Source of the DNA: Okapia johnstoni
Lineage: Eukaryota; Chordata; Mammalia; Artiodactyla; Giraffidae
DNA: 64,000 nucleotides
Direction of reading: 5' to 3'
Assembly (NCBI GenBank): GCA_024291935.2
Contig: CM044321.1
Span: 57,530,985 to 57,594,984 of the forward strand
Positions 21,867 to 33,719 of this stretch are shown in pieces. Every line of letters begins with the position of its first letter. Position 1 is the stretch's first letter. A program made the translations under genes and the position numbers. The notes below the pieces were generated by a model. That model was not told the DNA's origin. It worked only from the letters and a program-made list of their open reading frames with translations, and did no database searches.

Positions 21867-22480
21867 CAGAACATTTTCAGGATGCCGTGAAGAACAGGGG
21901 AAGGAAAGGTCAACAGTGCCTTTAGAGAGGTAACAGGAGAGGGTAGTATTGCATCTAGACTAGAAAGACCCGTGCAGTCCAGAAAACGGCTAGGAAAGGG
22001 AGGAAGAGAAGATGAACATGAACTAGCGTGGTCGCCCAGGGCCACCAGCAGATTCCTGGGTGCGATAGAGGAGGTAGGGAAAGGGGTTTGCACTGGATCA
22101 GGGGTCCTTGTTTACCGGGAGCCAGAGTTGTCACTTTTCGCTGAGGATAATGCGAAGTCACAGAGGACATCTAAGCAGAGGACAAATAAGATCCGATTTG
22201 CATTTGGGAAAAATAACTTTGGTAGCCACGAAAGGGATAAATGAGGACCAGGTTGGAGTGGAGAGAATCCTAATAGATGATTGCAAGCATCCAGACACGA
22301 GATGATGAGACTGAATGAAGACAGAGCAGTGAGGAGGAAAGGAAGGGAGGGTGCGGAAGGAATTAAGGGGTAAACTGACGGTCACAGTCACGACTGATGG
22401 TGCACAACATGGGGTGGGAGAACAGAGCTGGCGTGGACTGGTCTCTGGCTCAGAGGCTCATCTGATGCACCAGAGGACTA
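21867..22480 (-). mobile_element. L2 LINE fragment
   Basis: Shares with the 17.8-20 kb L2 the ordered landmarks gatccgatttgcatttgg, gattgcaagcatccagac and gagatgatgag. The first 300 bp is diverged and less sure. Confidence 0.5.
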
Positions 22481-22774
22481 AACGAAATCATGTGTGCTTG
22501 GGACATGGAAGAAGTGCAAAAAATATTATTTCTCTTCATTTTCCTCCCTTATTCCTGGCACCATCACCTACCCAGTCTCTGTGGCCAGAAATGTGGGAAT
22601 GATTCTACCCTCCTCTGTCCTTGACCCACCATAGGCAGAGTCACTCACAGCAGATGCCACCAAATGGGTAAAGGAGATGATAGAGACGAACAAGAGAGTG
22701 CGTTCATAAGTCTAGACTGCAAACAGAGTCGAATACAGTTTGGGGTCATTTTTTGAGGAGAGGGTGTTTTACTT

Positions 22775-23098
22775 TTATAAATAATAAGGACTGTCACAGA
22801 TGTATTAACAGAAAACAAATTTATGGTTATCCAGGGGGAGAGCAGAGGTGGAGGGCCAAGGGAGGGATAAACTGAGAGTTTGGGATCGACATATACACAG
22901 TACTATATATCAAATAGATAACTAACAAGGTTCTACTGAATAGCACAGGGAACTGTACTCAGTACTCTGTAATGTCCTGTATGGGAAAGGAATCTAAAAA
23001 AGAGTGGATTTGTGTATGTATAACTGATTCACTTTGCTGTACAGCAGAAACTAACAACATTGTAAATCAACTATACTCCAGTAAAACATTTAAAAAAT
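22775..23098 (+). mobile_element. L1 3' UTR (artiodactyl-age)
   Basis: Runs from gttatccagggggagagcag through gaatagcacagggaactgta to acattgtaaatcaactatac and an A-rich tail. 3' end only, no coding part. Confidence 0.85.
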
Positions 23099-23119
23099 AA
23101 TAATAAGGACTGGAAAAGG

Positions 23120-23335
23120 CAAAAATAATGGGGACAGAAAACAGGTGCATTGTTGCCAGGCACTGGGACCATCCCCAAAGTGAAATGTTTAATACCTCAG
23201 TTGTAGTGTTAGTTACATGACTGCTGTATTTTTTCCAAAAGGCATGGAACTAACGGTACATTAAAAAGCATAAACTTGACTGTATGTAAATTATAAACCT
23301 GACTTTAAATAAACAGACAAATGAACAAATAAATA
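23120..23335 (+). mobile_element. Old L1 3' end
   Basis: Ends in aacttgactgtatgtaaatt ataaacc-type sequence and a (TAAA)-rich tail; directly follows the preceding L1. Confidence 0.55.
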
Positions 23336-23457
23336 TATAAATAAATAAGTAGGAAGTACTCAGTAAATGTTTGCTAAAGTGATTCTGACTGATAGTGATC
23401 AAGTATTAACTGTCAGCACTGCAGACTTGACTCCTTCCTGGAATGCTTGCATTTTAA

Positions 23458-23663
23458 TGTGCGAACATGCTCAGTCATATCCAATTTTGTGACCCCATAG
23501 ACTATAGCCCGCCAGGCTCCTCTGTCTATGGAATTTTCCAGCTAAGAATACTGGAGTAGGTTGCCATTTCCTCCTCCAGTGGACCTTCCCAACCCAGGGA
23601 TCGAACCCGAGTCTCCAGCATTGGCAGGCGGATTCTTTATCAATGAGCCACCTGGGAATCCCA
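23458..23663 (-). mobile_element. Bov-tA SINE
   Basis: Reverse full copy. Target duplication TGCATTTTAA at 23448-23457 and 23664-23673. Confidence 0.93.
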
Positions 23664-23673
23664 TGCATTTTAA

Positions 23674-23996
23674 CAGAGAGTTCTTAAAGAAAAAACCTTG
23701 AAATCCCAAAGAAGTTAGTATTCAGTAGGATGAGCTTTTTTCAAATGCAAAGTATTTCATTACAATCTGAAGGGAGAGTTCTAGATGAAAGGAAAGGCCT
23801 GGAGGCAGGGAGCAGGTAAGACCTTGCCTGTCTCACAATTTATAAACCACGGAAAGAAGATATTTTCGTAAGTAAAGTCACCCTCAACCAATTCTCCACC
23901 ATTTCCATCAGAGGCCTGAGTTTTCCTAGATTATTATCCTGGCCTTTGATGTCAGATTGTTACTGGAAAAACAATTCTTATTTACTGGAGGTAAAA
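23674..23996. other. No gene or recognised repeat
   Basis: About 320 bp of unassigned sequence. Confidence 0.4.
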
Positions 23997-24178
23997 AGAT
24001 GCAGGAGACATAAGAGTTGCAGGTTTGATCCCTGGGTCAGGATGATCCCCCGGAGAAGGGAATGGTTACCCACTCCAGTATTCTTGCTTGGAGAATCCCA
24101 AAGACAGAAGAGCTGGGTGGGTTACAGTCCATGGGGTCGCAAAGAGTTGGACACAACTGAGCAACTGATCACACAAAA
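23997..24178 (+). mobile_element. Bov-tA SINE, 5'-truncated
   Basis: Starts within the head (gatgcaggagacataagagt) and runs to the Bov-A end plus a short A-rich tail. Confidence 0.9.
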
Positions 24179-24244
24179 GGATACTACAACTAAATTCAGA
24201 CTGGAGAATGAGAATCAGTGCCTGGCAGCTGGAACAGGCACTAT

Positions 24245-24500
24245 TTAAAGTCCACCAGGATGTATAAACTGTTAGGTATAAAATAAGCTACAAGCATATG
24301 CTGTACAATACAGGGAATATAGCCATTATTTTATAACAACTATAAATGGAGAATATAAATTATAATATATATAAATTATATATAAATATATAAATGGTAA
24401 CTAACTATTGTACACCTGTAGCTTATATAATATTGTATAGCTATACTTCAATAAGAAATGTAAAAACAAAGATAAAAAAGTAATTAAATAAATAAAGTCA
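24245..24500 (+). mobile_element. L1 3' end
   Basis: Strings ctgtacaatacagggaatat, attttataacaactataaat and gtacacctgtagcttatata end in an A-rich tail. An AT simple-repeat patch lies at about 24355-24400. Confidence 0.75.
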
Positions 24501-25543
24501 ACCCAGGCTGAAATTTGTCCCTGACCCACTGCATATGGGCCAAGCCAAATGGTGGCTTTGAGCTGACCATATTTCTCCGGTCCCGCTGAGCTGCCACTCA
24601 GGTGGCAAATGATTAGACTGATTTTAGCCTCATTCTGCTTCTTGGGTCTGCCGAGAACCAGCGGAACTCCCCAGACATCCTTAAAAAGGAAATTTGATTT
24701 CTCTAAAATTCAATCTCCTATGCTGTATTATCAAAGCATGTCACTTTTCTTTTTAATTCAAATTTTCTCATCACAGAGGACAAGGATCCTCTTTTACAAA
24801 CCATTCAGGGAACTACTTTTTTTCTAAGCAATTCAAAACCACAAATGTCAAATTCCTGACTTTTCTACCGCCCTGGACACTTCTCACTGCTTCGTTTCCC
24901 CTGAGTGCACGTGAACACACTTTTGAACCAATGAAACAGCATCTATCACCCTTGGCAGCAAAAAGTGGAGGAGTGACGCTTTCCACAGCTTGTCCCCGAC
25001 ACTCCGCCCTGGTGAGGGGTGGGAGGAGGGTACTGCTTGTTTCCCGCAGGTTAAGTAGTTCATCAGTGTGACCAGAACCATCTATTCCTCACCCTTCCTG
25101 AGAGGCAGGTTCAGAAGGCAGTGCTGTGCTGGAGAGGAGGGGACAGTGACCAGGGGTGGCCTTCTCTCCTTGTGCACTGGGTCAAGATGTCTGGGGAACT
25201 CAGGAACGCGAGCAGCTCTCACACTCCCACTCGGCTGTCCCTAAAACATTTGTCACCTAACTCTGCCCAATTCTGTCCCTAAACTGCCTCTCCAAAATTG
25301 AATCCTCTTTTACAACACTTGATCTGGCGCCTCCAACTCGGTGCTTCCCCAGGCACAGCCCTTAAGGGGCTTTCTGAGCCCCACCTCCTTTCTCACCCCC
25401 AATAACAACAAAATACAAAGAGTCAACCTGTTAATTGCTTCCTTCCTACCAAGAGGGCAACTAGTTGACTACACCTGCTGAGATTGCTCTAACTCTTGCC
25501 TGCAGAGTTGATGAAAGGGTTCTACTTCTTTTGAAGTTCAGTA
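24501..25543. other. No gene or recognised repeat
   Basis: 1 kb repeat-free by eye, with higher GC at 24880-25240 and scattered CpG (gacactccgccctgg, aggaacgcgagcagc). Less CpG-dense than the 8.3-8.8 kb block. Frames under 75 codons. Confidence 0.45.
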
Positions 25544-25557
25544 AAAGCTAACTTTTA

Positions 25558-25787
25558 TGGGCTTCCCTGGTGGCTCAGTGGTAAAGAATCTGCCTGCAGT
25601 GCAGGAGACAGGGGGACAGGGGGTTCGATCCCCAGGTTGGGAAGATATCCCCCAAGGAGGGAATGGCTACCCACTCCAATATTCTTGCCTGGGAAATCCC
25701 GTGGACAGAGGCCCCTGGAGGGCTTTGGTCCATGGGGGTCAGACACGACTAAGCAACCAAGTGAGTGTGCACGCATACACATACATG
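25558..25787 (+). mobile_element. Bov-tA SINE
   Basis: Complete copy. A perfect 14-bp target duplication AAAGCTAACTTTTA at 25544-25557 and 25788-25801, one of the longest SINE duplications here. Confidence 0.95.
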
Positions 25788-25945
25788 AAAGCTAACTTTT
25801 ACTGAGTGCTTACTATAGTGCCAGACATCATCATGCTAATCTCTATCATGTCAGTTAATTCATGCATGGAAACCAAGCTGCAGAGAGGTAGTGGCTAGTG
25901 ACAGACGCAGTTGGGATTGAAACCCATGACCTACCATAACCACAG
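25788..25945 (-). mobile_element. MIR SINE, target of the Bov-tA
   Basis: Begins actgagtgcttactatagtg and continues with caagctgcagagaggtag and gggattgaaacccatgac, a reverse MIR. The SINE inserted at its left edge. Confidence 0.7.
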
Positions 25946-26221
25946 CTACTAAACTCTCTTCACTAAACTAAGTCACCAGTCCCTCCTGCCTGCCCCACCC
26001 ACAGCCCCAGTCTGTTCTAATTGGGATTGAGGACCCAACAAAGGGGGACATGGAAAGTGCTTTATTGGTCTGAAGGATTTATGGAACTCTTCCAGAAAAT
26101 TCTGTGGTCTATCCAGTCAAGTGGACATACAAAATCAGGAAATAAACATGTATAGGAAGCCATCTCAGGAGAAATATAAAGCTTTCAATGTTTTATCATA
26201 ATGTAAGAATCTGACAGTGTT

Positions 26222-26780
26222 GAGTTCAGTTCAGTTCAATCCGTCAGTCGTGTCCAACTCTTTGCAACCCCATGGACTACAGCATGCCAGGCTTCCCTAT
26301 CAATCACCAACTCCCAGAGCTTACTCAGTGATGCCATCCAACCGTCTCATCCTCTGTCATCCCCTTCTCCTCCTGCCTTCGATCTTTCCCATCATAAGGG
26401 TCGTTTCAAACGAGTCAGTTCTTCCCATCAGGTGCCTCAAGTATTGGAGTTTCAGCTTCAGCATCTGTCCTTCCAATGAATATTCAGGACTGATTTCCTT
26501 TAGGATAGATGGTTGGATCTCCTTGCAGTCCAAGGGACTCTCAGGAATCTTCTCCAACACCACAGTTCAAAAGCATCAGTCCTTCAGCCTCAGCTTTCTT
26601 TATAGTCCAACTCTTACATCCATCCATGACTGTTGGAAAAACCATAGCCTTGATTAGACAGACCTTTGTTGGCAAAGTAATGTCTCTGCTTTTTATTATG
26701 CTGTCTAGGTTGGTCATAACTTTTCTTCCAAGGAGCAAGTGTCTTTTAATTTCATGGCTGCAGTCACCATCTGCTGTGTA
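26222..26780 (-). mobile_element. BovB LINE 3' unit (~560 bp)
   Basis: Reverse copy from the gttcagttcagttc terminus to tttaatttcatggctgcag and caccatctgctg. The coding strand still reads pieces of the C-terminal tail (MDGCKSWTIKKAEAEG, SPEYSLEGQMLKLKLQY), broken by frameshifts. Confidence 0.93.
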
Positions 26781-26841
26781 ATAACTGTAAATATTGTGTT
26801 AGGCATGTTTAAAGTAACTCTTTTTTATGATTGTAAATTTT

Positions 26842-26959
26842 TTAAAGTAATTTATTTATTTTAATTGGAGGCTAATTACTTTACAATATTGTGGTGGTTT
26901 TTGCCGTACACTGACATGAATCAGCCACGGGTGTACATGTGTCCCCCCGTACATGTGTC
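26842..26959 (-). mobile_element. Young bovine L1 3' end, short
   Basis: Only about 118 bp of 3' UTR and A-tail inserted, in reverse. Target duplication TGATTGTAAATTTT at 26828-26841 and 26960-26973. Confidence 0.92.
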
Positions 26960-27142
26960 TGATTGTAAATTTTAAACAGTCTCATTGCAGAAAATCTGGG
27001 AAATACAAAAAAAATTAAACCAAAAATGAATCTTCCACATATATCCATCACCCACAGTTAACCTCAATATAATGTTATATCACTATATTATATAATAATA
27101 TAACCTCAATCACTAATATATTTGTGGGTTTCCTTTCAGTTG

Positions 27143-27281
27143 AGCTTCCTTGGTGGTTTAGCTGGTAAAGAATCCTCCTGCAGTGTAGGCGATCAGGTCT
27201 GATCCCTGGGTCGGGAATATCCCCTGGGGAAGGGAATGGCTACCCACTCCAATATTCTTGCCTGGGAAATCCCATGGACAG
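27143..27281 (+). mobile_element. Bov-tA SINE, 3'-truncated
   Basis: Head and half of the body, stopping abruptly at atcccatggacag. The loss of the 3' end is unusual for a retroposon and implies a later deletion. Confidence 0.88.
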
Positions 27282-27872
27282 TTGTTTTCTTTCTACATAA
27301 ATATGTATATATTTTCTAAGTAGGATGCCTATGATATAAAAATATATATACTTGGCTTTTCAATAGATATTATGTTAGCCAGCATTTTTTCCTATAATTA
27401 ATTTTTTGGAAAATAGCATTCTAATGGGTGCAATTTATTCAATAAACAATAACTTATTTAACAATCTCCCTAAAGTTGGGCCTTTGAGTTTTTCCCAATT
27501 TTTCACTATTATGAGAAATGCCATCTCTCTCAATATTTCCTCAAGATTGTTTACTAAAAACAGAATTACTGAGTCAAGAGAACTTTTATAATTTTGTAAA
27601 CATTTTTTCCTACGGACAATTTAATGATTCTAAGTATTCATTTTGTTCTTTATATGATTGTCCAAAAGAAAGTGTTGAGCTTCTACTAAATATATCATTG
27701 TTAGCTTTGTATAGCTAAAATCCTTTTGGTAAAACCATCATCTTGACTTGAATGAATAAATCTTTAAAAAGAAAAGAAGACCGTTGCAAATCATACTTAT
27801 CTTTGAAGAGTAGTAGGTGTTCAAAGGCTTCAGAATTTCTTGAGAGAATTTGTTATGATTGAAGATACAGTC
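27282..27872. other. AT-rich, weakly L1-like; no gene
   Basis: Sequence around ttgagtttttcccaattttt and aacagaattactgagtcaag resembles the reverse of old L1 3' regions, but I cannot assign a family or edges. Confidence 0.35.
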
Positions 27873-27886
27873 TACAGGAATTTTTT

Positions 27887-28039
27887 TTAATTTTAAATTA
27901 GTTTATTTATCTATGTTTTAACCTTACAATATTGTATTTGTTTTGCCATACACTGGCATGAATCCACCATGGATGTACATGTGTTCCCCTTCCAGAATTC
28001 CCCTCCCACCTCCCTCCCATCCCATACACAATGGAATAT
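27887..28039 (-). mobile_element. Young bovine L1 3' end with 5' inversion
   Basis: Reverse 3' UTR followed at about 28023-28042 by a plus-oriented scrap of L1 ORF2 (tacacaatggaatattac, as at 4664-4681). Target duplication TACAGGAATTTTTT at 27873-27886 and 28040-28053. Confidence 0.85.
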
Positions 28040-28053
28040 TACAGGAATTTTTT

Positions 28054-28679
28054 AAAACAGAAAAATTTTTCCCCAAAACGAAAAGTTGATTATAAGAAAA
28101 ACTAAAAGCACAAGAAGGCTGAATTTGTGGTGAATGTTATATTTGAAGAAATTCTTGAATCTTTGATTCATTCCTTTCTAAAAGCTTTTTCAGATGTCAG
28201 CTTCCTAAGGTTTTTATGTTCTCTGCTGCATTTAGCAAACCCGGTTAAATGTCGATGATAAAGACTGTTAGGAAGAACATTGTGCTTTGGTGAGTCACCA
28301 TACTTAACCTTCAATAGCTAAGAAGCCAATTATCTGCAACCTGAGCTGTGTTGACCCTTACTTTCTTTCCTCTTCCTAATAGTTACCCAGATTTATGCTC
28401 ATTTAACATCTCCTTAGGACCTAGAGCAAACGTGGACAGAAAACATGAAAGAATATAAACCTCAAATCCATCAATTTCATTACAGTCAACCCTAAATGAA
28501 GCAGATTTTCTGTATGACATGGGCAATACTGATTAGTAGCACCTACCACCCTGAAGAAACACTGCTGGGTGCTGGGGAGACAAATGAGCTTAGGAGACTG
28601 TCAACCATCCCAGGATGCTGGGCCAGAAAAGGCACTGTGTCAGCAGCTGACATTGAAAACAGGAGCAATACTCAGATAT
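28054..28679. other. No gene or recognised repeat
   Basis: Unassigned 0.6 kb. The 156-codon frame from 28496 owes its second half to the Bov-tA. Confidence 0.45.
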
Positions 28680-28690
28680 ACTTCACATTT

Positions 28691-28903
28691 TGTTGTAATT
28701 GTTTAGTCGCTCAGTCGTGTTCAACTCTTTGCAACCCCATGGACTATAACCCACCAGGCTCCTCTGTCCATGGGATTTTCCAGGCACGAATACTGGAGTG
28801 GGTTGCCATTTCCTTCTCCCGGGGATCTTCCCAACCCAGGATGAAACTCTTGTCTCCTGCATTGGCAGGCGAATTCTTTACCACTGAGCCAGCTGGGAAG
28901 CCC
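28691..28903 (-). mobile_element. Bov-tA SINE
   Basis: Reverse full copy; target duplication ACTTCACATTT at 28680-28690 and 28904-28914. Confidence 0.94.
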
Positions 28904-28914
28904 ACTTCACATTT

Positions 28915-29110
28915 AGGTAGAGTTTTGCAGATTTCAAAAGGTCTTCACGTGTATGTGGTCATTTAGATCCCCTAATACTCTGAAGAAATAATCATCCGTA
29001 TCCCAGAAATGCAGCAGCACAGACGCTCAGAGAGGTTAAAGGCCTTGTCCAGTATCACAAAGCCTGTAGGCAGCAGGATTAAATATCAAAACTGATGTTC
29101 TGATTGCAAC
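28915..29110 (-). mobile_element. MIR SINE
   Basis: Reverse MIR with cacagacgctcagagaggtt and ccttgtccagtatcac. The Bov-tA lies at its left edge. Confidence 0.65.
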
Positions 29111-29124
29111 CCTTGTAAACTCAC

Positions 29125-29335
29125 CAGCTGCTCTCTTACAACAAAATTGTATTGAGTCCTACTGGATGCCAAATCCTCCACTAGATAAAAGAGGATAACT
29201 GAGCTCCTTCAAGGAGCTCAAGATTTATCAGAAGGGACAGACCGAAACTGAAGCTGTAATACTAAATGATGGAAGCCATAACTGAGATTCATGGTAGGGA
29301 AATACTTTAGATTTCAAGTGTGGCCAAACTGTCTT
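29125..29335 (-). mobile_element. L2/MIR-age fragment
   Basis: Reads like the reverse L2 segment attgagtcctactggatgcc, then a ctccttcaaggagctcaag run. Confidence 0.45.
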
Positions 29336-29415
29336 ATAAGGAAACAGTCACTAATGTAGTGATAAGGAAGGACTTTAGACTTATCACATCTCTTCTCTCT
29401 TGCCCTAAATTTCAT

Positions 29416-29600
29416 GGTGGTGGTTTTGTTGCTAAGTTATGTCCTACTCTTGCAACCCCATGAACTGTAGCCTGCCAGGCTCCTCTGTCCACGGGATTCT
29501 CCAGACAAGAATATTGGAGCGGGTTGCCATTTCCTTCTCCAGGGGATCTTCCCAACCCAGGAATCGAACCTGGGCCTGCTGCATTGCAGACAGATTCTAT
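29416..29600 (-). mobile_element. Bov-tA SINE, head truncated
   Basis: Reverse body and partial head ending gcattgcagacagattct. Confidence 0.9.
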
Positions 29601-29611
29601 AAATCCAAACT

Positions 29612-29870
29612 AATTCTTTTGGCAGTACTACATGGTGGGTTAAGAACTTAGGCTTTGGGTTTAAAACCTGGTTCTGCCACTTACTGGCTCTTGAGCGAGT
29701 TGACCCTGAGCAAGTTGCCAACCATTCTAAGCCTCATTGCCCAATTCAGTCCAGTGGGAATGACTGCAATAGTATCTGCCATCTAAGTAGCTGTGAGGGC
29801 TAAAAGAGATAATGCAGTAGAAGTTCATTATACCTTGCCAGGTGTACACCAGGGCTTTAATAATAGGGTG
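29612..29870 (+). mobile_element. MIR SINE, near full length
   Basis: ggttaagaacttaggctttg, ggttctgccacttactggct, ccctgagcaagttgcc and agtagctgtgagggctaaaa in MIR order. Confidence 0.78.
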
Positions 29871-30337
29871 ACAATGATGACTGGGTACCTTGATTATTAG
29901 AGAGGAGGAAGGGAAAATGCCATCACGATAGGCAAAGATATCTTAAGGAGGACACAAGGAGCACTAGCTATAAAGGAAAGATAATTTGGATTAGTGGCAA
30001 GAACAATGGGCCACCGAGATCTAGAGTGTTAGATCAGAGTGAGAAATGTTTGTGTTTCAATCAGAGGCAGATCTACCAGGAAGCTAAGCTTTAGGACCCT
30101 TCCTTTGCAAAGGCCCCTTCCAAGGCCCGGACAATCTGTTTGTGTGGTCATGTCTTTTTGTAAACTGTACAAATCTTAAGCTTTATCAATCTTGGTATGT
30201 CCCAGGGGGTGCTGGCTGCAGCATCTTTTCCTATCCTATGGCATCTCTTCATCTGAACTGGAAGCTACTGCCAATCAAGCAGGGTAAGCATCTCTGAAAT
30301 CTGTTTGCCATTCTTGTGATTGCTTTTGTCCAGATTC
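29871..30337. other. No gene or recognised repeat
   Basis: Unassigned sequence of about 470 bp between the MIR and the Bov-A. Confidence 0.4.
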
Positions 30338-30348
30338 AGGCTTGATGT

Positions 30349-30484
30349 TGGAGAAGGCAATGGCAACCCACTCCAGTGTTCTTGCCTGGAGAATCTCAGG
30401 TACAGAGGAGCCTGGTGGGCTGCCGTCTATGTGGTCGCACAGAGTCGGACACAACTGACGTGACTTAGCAGCAGCAGCAGCAGC
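30349..30484 (+). mobile_element. Bov-A SINE with (CAG)n tail
   Basis: Headless body ending in a tail of about six CAG units. Target duplication AGGCTTGATGT at 30338-30348 and 30485-30495. Confidence 0.93.
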
Positions 30485-30599
30485 AGGCTTGATGTAGAGA
30501 CTGGGGACCATCAGCAGAAATGGGTGAGTGGTTCGGAGAAAAGAGAACTGTGGCAGGGGAAAGATGCTGGGATATGAGGCATGACAAAGACTATCTCCT

Positions 30600-30895
30600 C
30601 GGGCTTCCCTGGTGGTCCACTGGTTAAGAATCTGCCTTGCAATGTAGGGAACACCGGTTCAATCCCTGGTCCAGGAAGACCCCACATGCCGTGGAGCAAG
30701 TTAGCCCATGCACCGCAACTACTGAAGCCCACCTACTCTAGAGCCCATGCTCCACAACCAGAGAAGCCACTTCAATGAGAAGCCCGTGCGCCACAACTAG
30801 AGAGTGGCTCCCACTCAACACAGCTAGAGAAAGCCCATACAGCCACGAAGACTCAGCACAGCCAAAGATATATATTAATTAATTATTTAATTTTT
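30600..30895 (+). mobile_element. CHRL SINE, long form
   Basis: Head gggcttccctggtggtccac, the long CHRL body with three gcccatgc/gccacaac units, then cagcacagccaaagata and an AT-rich tail. Confidence 0.9.
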
Positions 30896-32165
30896 TTAAA
30901 AGGAGACTGTTTCCTTGACCAAACTTTGGTCAGGTTCCTCAGAACTTTCTTCTCAACTAGGAGGCAACCACTAAAATTCTGTGTCCATCTTTTCAACACC
31001 CAGTTTTAGCAAAAATGTTACCATGTCAGTTGACCAAGAACCTCACCCTCCATATCTGAACAAATTCTTCATCCCCGGGGCCCTGCCTTCAGCAAAGATC
31101 TTATCAAGTTGGTTTAAGCAGAATGCATTCATATCCCTGTTGTTTCCCCTGGGTGATTTTCCATCTACTGACCCCCCAACCCTGATCCTTGGCTATTGAG
31201 CCCCACTTGCCCACGGTATACTCAGAATTGAGCTCAGTTCTATAGACTGAGCATCATTTATACTTAATTGCCATTCAGCACAATAATTCCTTATGTTATT
31301 ATTAAATATGTGTCCAATTAACTTTGATGACAACCCTCCTCTTAGCCTCGCTCTCTCCGTTTGGTAATTCAATTGTGACGTTAAAAACTCAAGAGGATGT
31401 TGCTCCCAGGCTACAGTAAGGAAGCTGTGCTACTACCGTGTCATAGTTCCCACGCAGGGCTGGAAGTGACTCATTTTCTTGTTAACCTGTGCTATATATA
31501 CTCCAGAAAAATGAGTTGGCATTTCTAAGAATACCTGAGAGAAAAGAACAGACGTTTTTCTTTCTCTTCCTGTCATCTGAAACTCTTAAATCATAGACTG
31601 TGCAGTATGGGGGTTGGGGGGAGCTGAAATACACACTTATCCCCAGAAGGAGGGGCCACCACAGGCTCCCCACCCCCACCGCCACCCTCGACAACCCAGT
31701 TATCAAATAGCCTCTCTAACTCTGAAGACATTTTCTTCACAAAAATACAACAGTGGTTGTTGACATCCTTCATCGTGCAAACCAACAAAGAACCATTAAA
31801 TCCCTGAAACAAACAGAGCTTGTTTCTTCTTTTCCTCAAAGCTTGTTTTTGATCCTTTGATGGAGAACTTGGGCTAGATAAAAAGGAAGCACGGAACGAC
31901 AAGCCATCATCCCGCAATTATTTCATTCTCTCACCTCACAGCTCTAGATACACCTGGGAAAGACAAAGAGGAATAGTTGAAAGAGTGACTATGTACTTGA
32001 AGTCATTCATATCAGTAATCTAAGATGAATAAAAAGAGGAAAGCCATGAATAAAACCCACATTAAAATGCAATTTATGTCTGAAGGTAGTTCCCCATGTG
32101 GAAACTGGAATTATGGAAGAATCAGTGGTAAGCCCTCTTGGGGGTGAGATTGGTCGATTTATGTC
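30896..32165. other. No gene recognised; possible old LTR piece
   Basis: Mostly unassigned. About 30905-31260 (gccttcagcaaagatcttat, tactcagaattgagctcagt) gives the impression of an old LTR or L1 fragment, too weak to name. A C-rich patch lies near 31660-31690. Confidence 0.35.
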
Positions 32166-32288
32166 TCACGGCAACCCACTCCAGTATTCTTGCCTGGACA
32201 ATCCTGTGGACAGAGGAGCCTGGCAGGCTGTGGTCCATAGGGCACAAAGAGTAGGACATGACTGAAGAGACTTAGCACGCACACATGG
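32166..32288 (+). mobile_element. Bov-A SINE fragment
   Basis: Body from ggcaacccactccagtattc to gactgaagagacttagcac. Confidence 0.88.
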
Positions 32289-33021
32289 TTGTGTTGCTAG
32301 AGTGAAACTGGACTTATGATATTATTTCTTTCAACTTCTCAGGACACTTCTTTCTAGTAGAGAGGCATTTAACAGGAAGTAGGAGGAAATGTTGGAACAA
32401 CAATGGCTAAATTAAAATGAGTTTGGCCTTTGAAACGGTAAATTCCCGTTAGATCCATGCCTTGGGGAGGGCAATGGACCCAGTTTTCCTCGGTCCCATG
32501 GTGGTGCTACACCACGCTCTTCTATTTTGGAACATTTTAAAATTCAATGTAAAAATTTCTGTCTTGAATAAAGATAATCCAAGGGGCCTATGAAAGATGC
32601 TGGCAGAGGGTCTCCTTTCCAGTGTGATTGATTATCTCAGGAACCTACACTTACTGGGTTGCCCAAGGCCCTTCACCTTGGGGAAGTCCTGACCTTATTT
32701 GGAAAACCCATCTCATTCTCTGAAAGTGTCAGGTAAGTGAACTTTTCAGTAGAGATGCCTGTTAATTTTATATTTGTGCAAATTCCTTGATCTCTGGGAA
32801 TCCTATTTGAGCAATGCATGATTTACTTACTAGTCACCAACTACTGACGGGGCTAAAAGAGGTTTTGCTCCAGAAGTGCAATAAGTAAATGCTAAATAAA
32901 ACAAAACAAGAGACTTGAAAGCCACGTTTCCAGGCTAAACTAGGAAACAGGCCACATTCATCATTAGTGCTAGTCCTTATGGATAGACCTTTATCCTGCC
33001 CCATGGCTGTCTCTTTAATCA
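32289..33021. other. No gene or recognised repeat
   Basis: Unassigned 0.73 kb. An 82-codon minus frame spans into the CHR-2 and is not credible as a gene. Confidence 0.45.
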
Positions 33022-33122
33022 CTAAACTGACTTTCTTGGTGGTCCAGTAATTAAGACTCCAGACTACCAGGGCAGGGAGCACAGGTTCAATCCCTGGTTG
33101 GGGAACTAAGAGCCCACATGGT
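33022..33122 (+). mobile_element. CHR-2 SINE
   Basis: gactttcttggtggtccag to ggggaactaagagcccacat; tail missing. Confidence 0.85.
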
Positions 33123-33320
33123 GAGTCAATTATTTGCTCTAAGTCACAAGCACCTTAAATAAGTCATCATCTTTGGCTCTACCCTGTTGACCATAGTCTA
33201 TTTCACCAAGATGGCGCCTCACTTCAGTCTATGAACTTACATTTGTATGTGATAAACACCATCAATAAACCCTGTGTCTAGATGTCCTTACCTTCATTCT
33301 CAGATCTGTGCTCGTTTAAG

Positions 33321-33339
33321 TTTTTTTTTTTTTTTTTTT
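33321..33339 (-). repeat. Poly(T) run
   Basis: Nineteen T bases. Could be the reversed A-tail of a lost or unrecognised retroposon; nothing identifiable precedes it. Confidence 0.9.
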
Positions 33340-33370
33340 AACAATTTGAACAATTCTTTGAGTACCAATT

Positions 33371-33577
33371 GTGTGTGTGCTAAGTTGCTTCAGTCACGTT
33401 TGACTTTTTGCCACCCTATGGACTATAGCCTGCTAGGGTCTTCTGCCCACAGGATTCTCCAGGTAAGAATACTGGGGTGAATTGCCATGGCCCTCCTCCA
33501 GGGGATCTTCCCCACCCAGGGGTCGAACCTGCATTGCAGGTGGATAATTTACCCACTGAGCCACCTGGGAAGCCCAG
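33371..33577 (-). mobile_element. Bov-tA SINE
   Basis: Reverse copy with a TG-rich lead; flanks gagtaccaat and gagtaccagt are an imperfect target duplication. Confidence 0.92.
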
Positions 33578-33719
33578 AGTACCAGTGAAGCATATTTTAT
33601 TCACATTCACTAGAGTAATACCTGCAATGTCACCACACCTTAACAACCAAACAGGTGATGATAAGACTGAATTCTAAATGCAATCAATAAGCAAATGGTT
33701 ATCACACTGACTTCATTTC

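Noticed and set aside
25558..25640. tRNA-like A/B box sequences suggesting a tRNA gene
   Set aside because: They are the tRNA-Glu-derived heads of Bov-tA and CHR SINEs, found many times with target duplications, and do not form an intact tRNA.
30905..31260. Possible LTR (old endogenous retrovirus) fragment
   Set aside because: Resemblance too vague to name a family; no primer-binding site, polypurine tract or paired LTR is visible.
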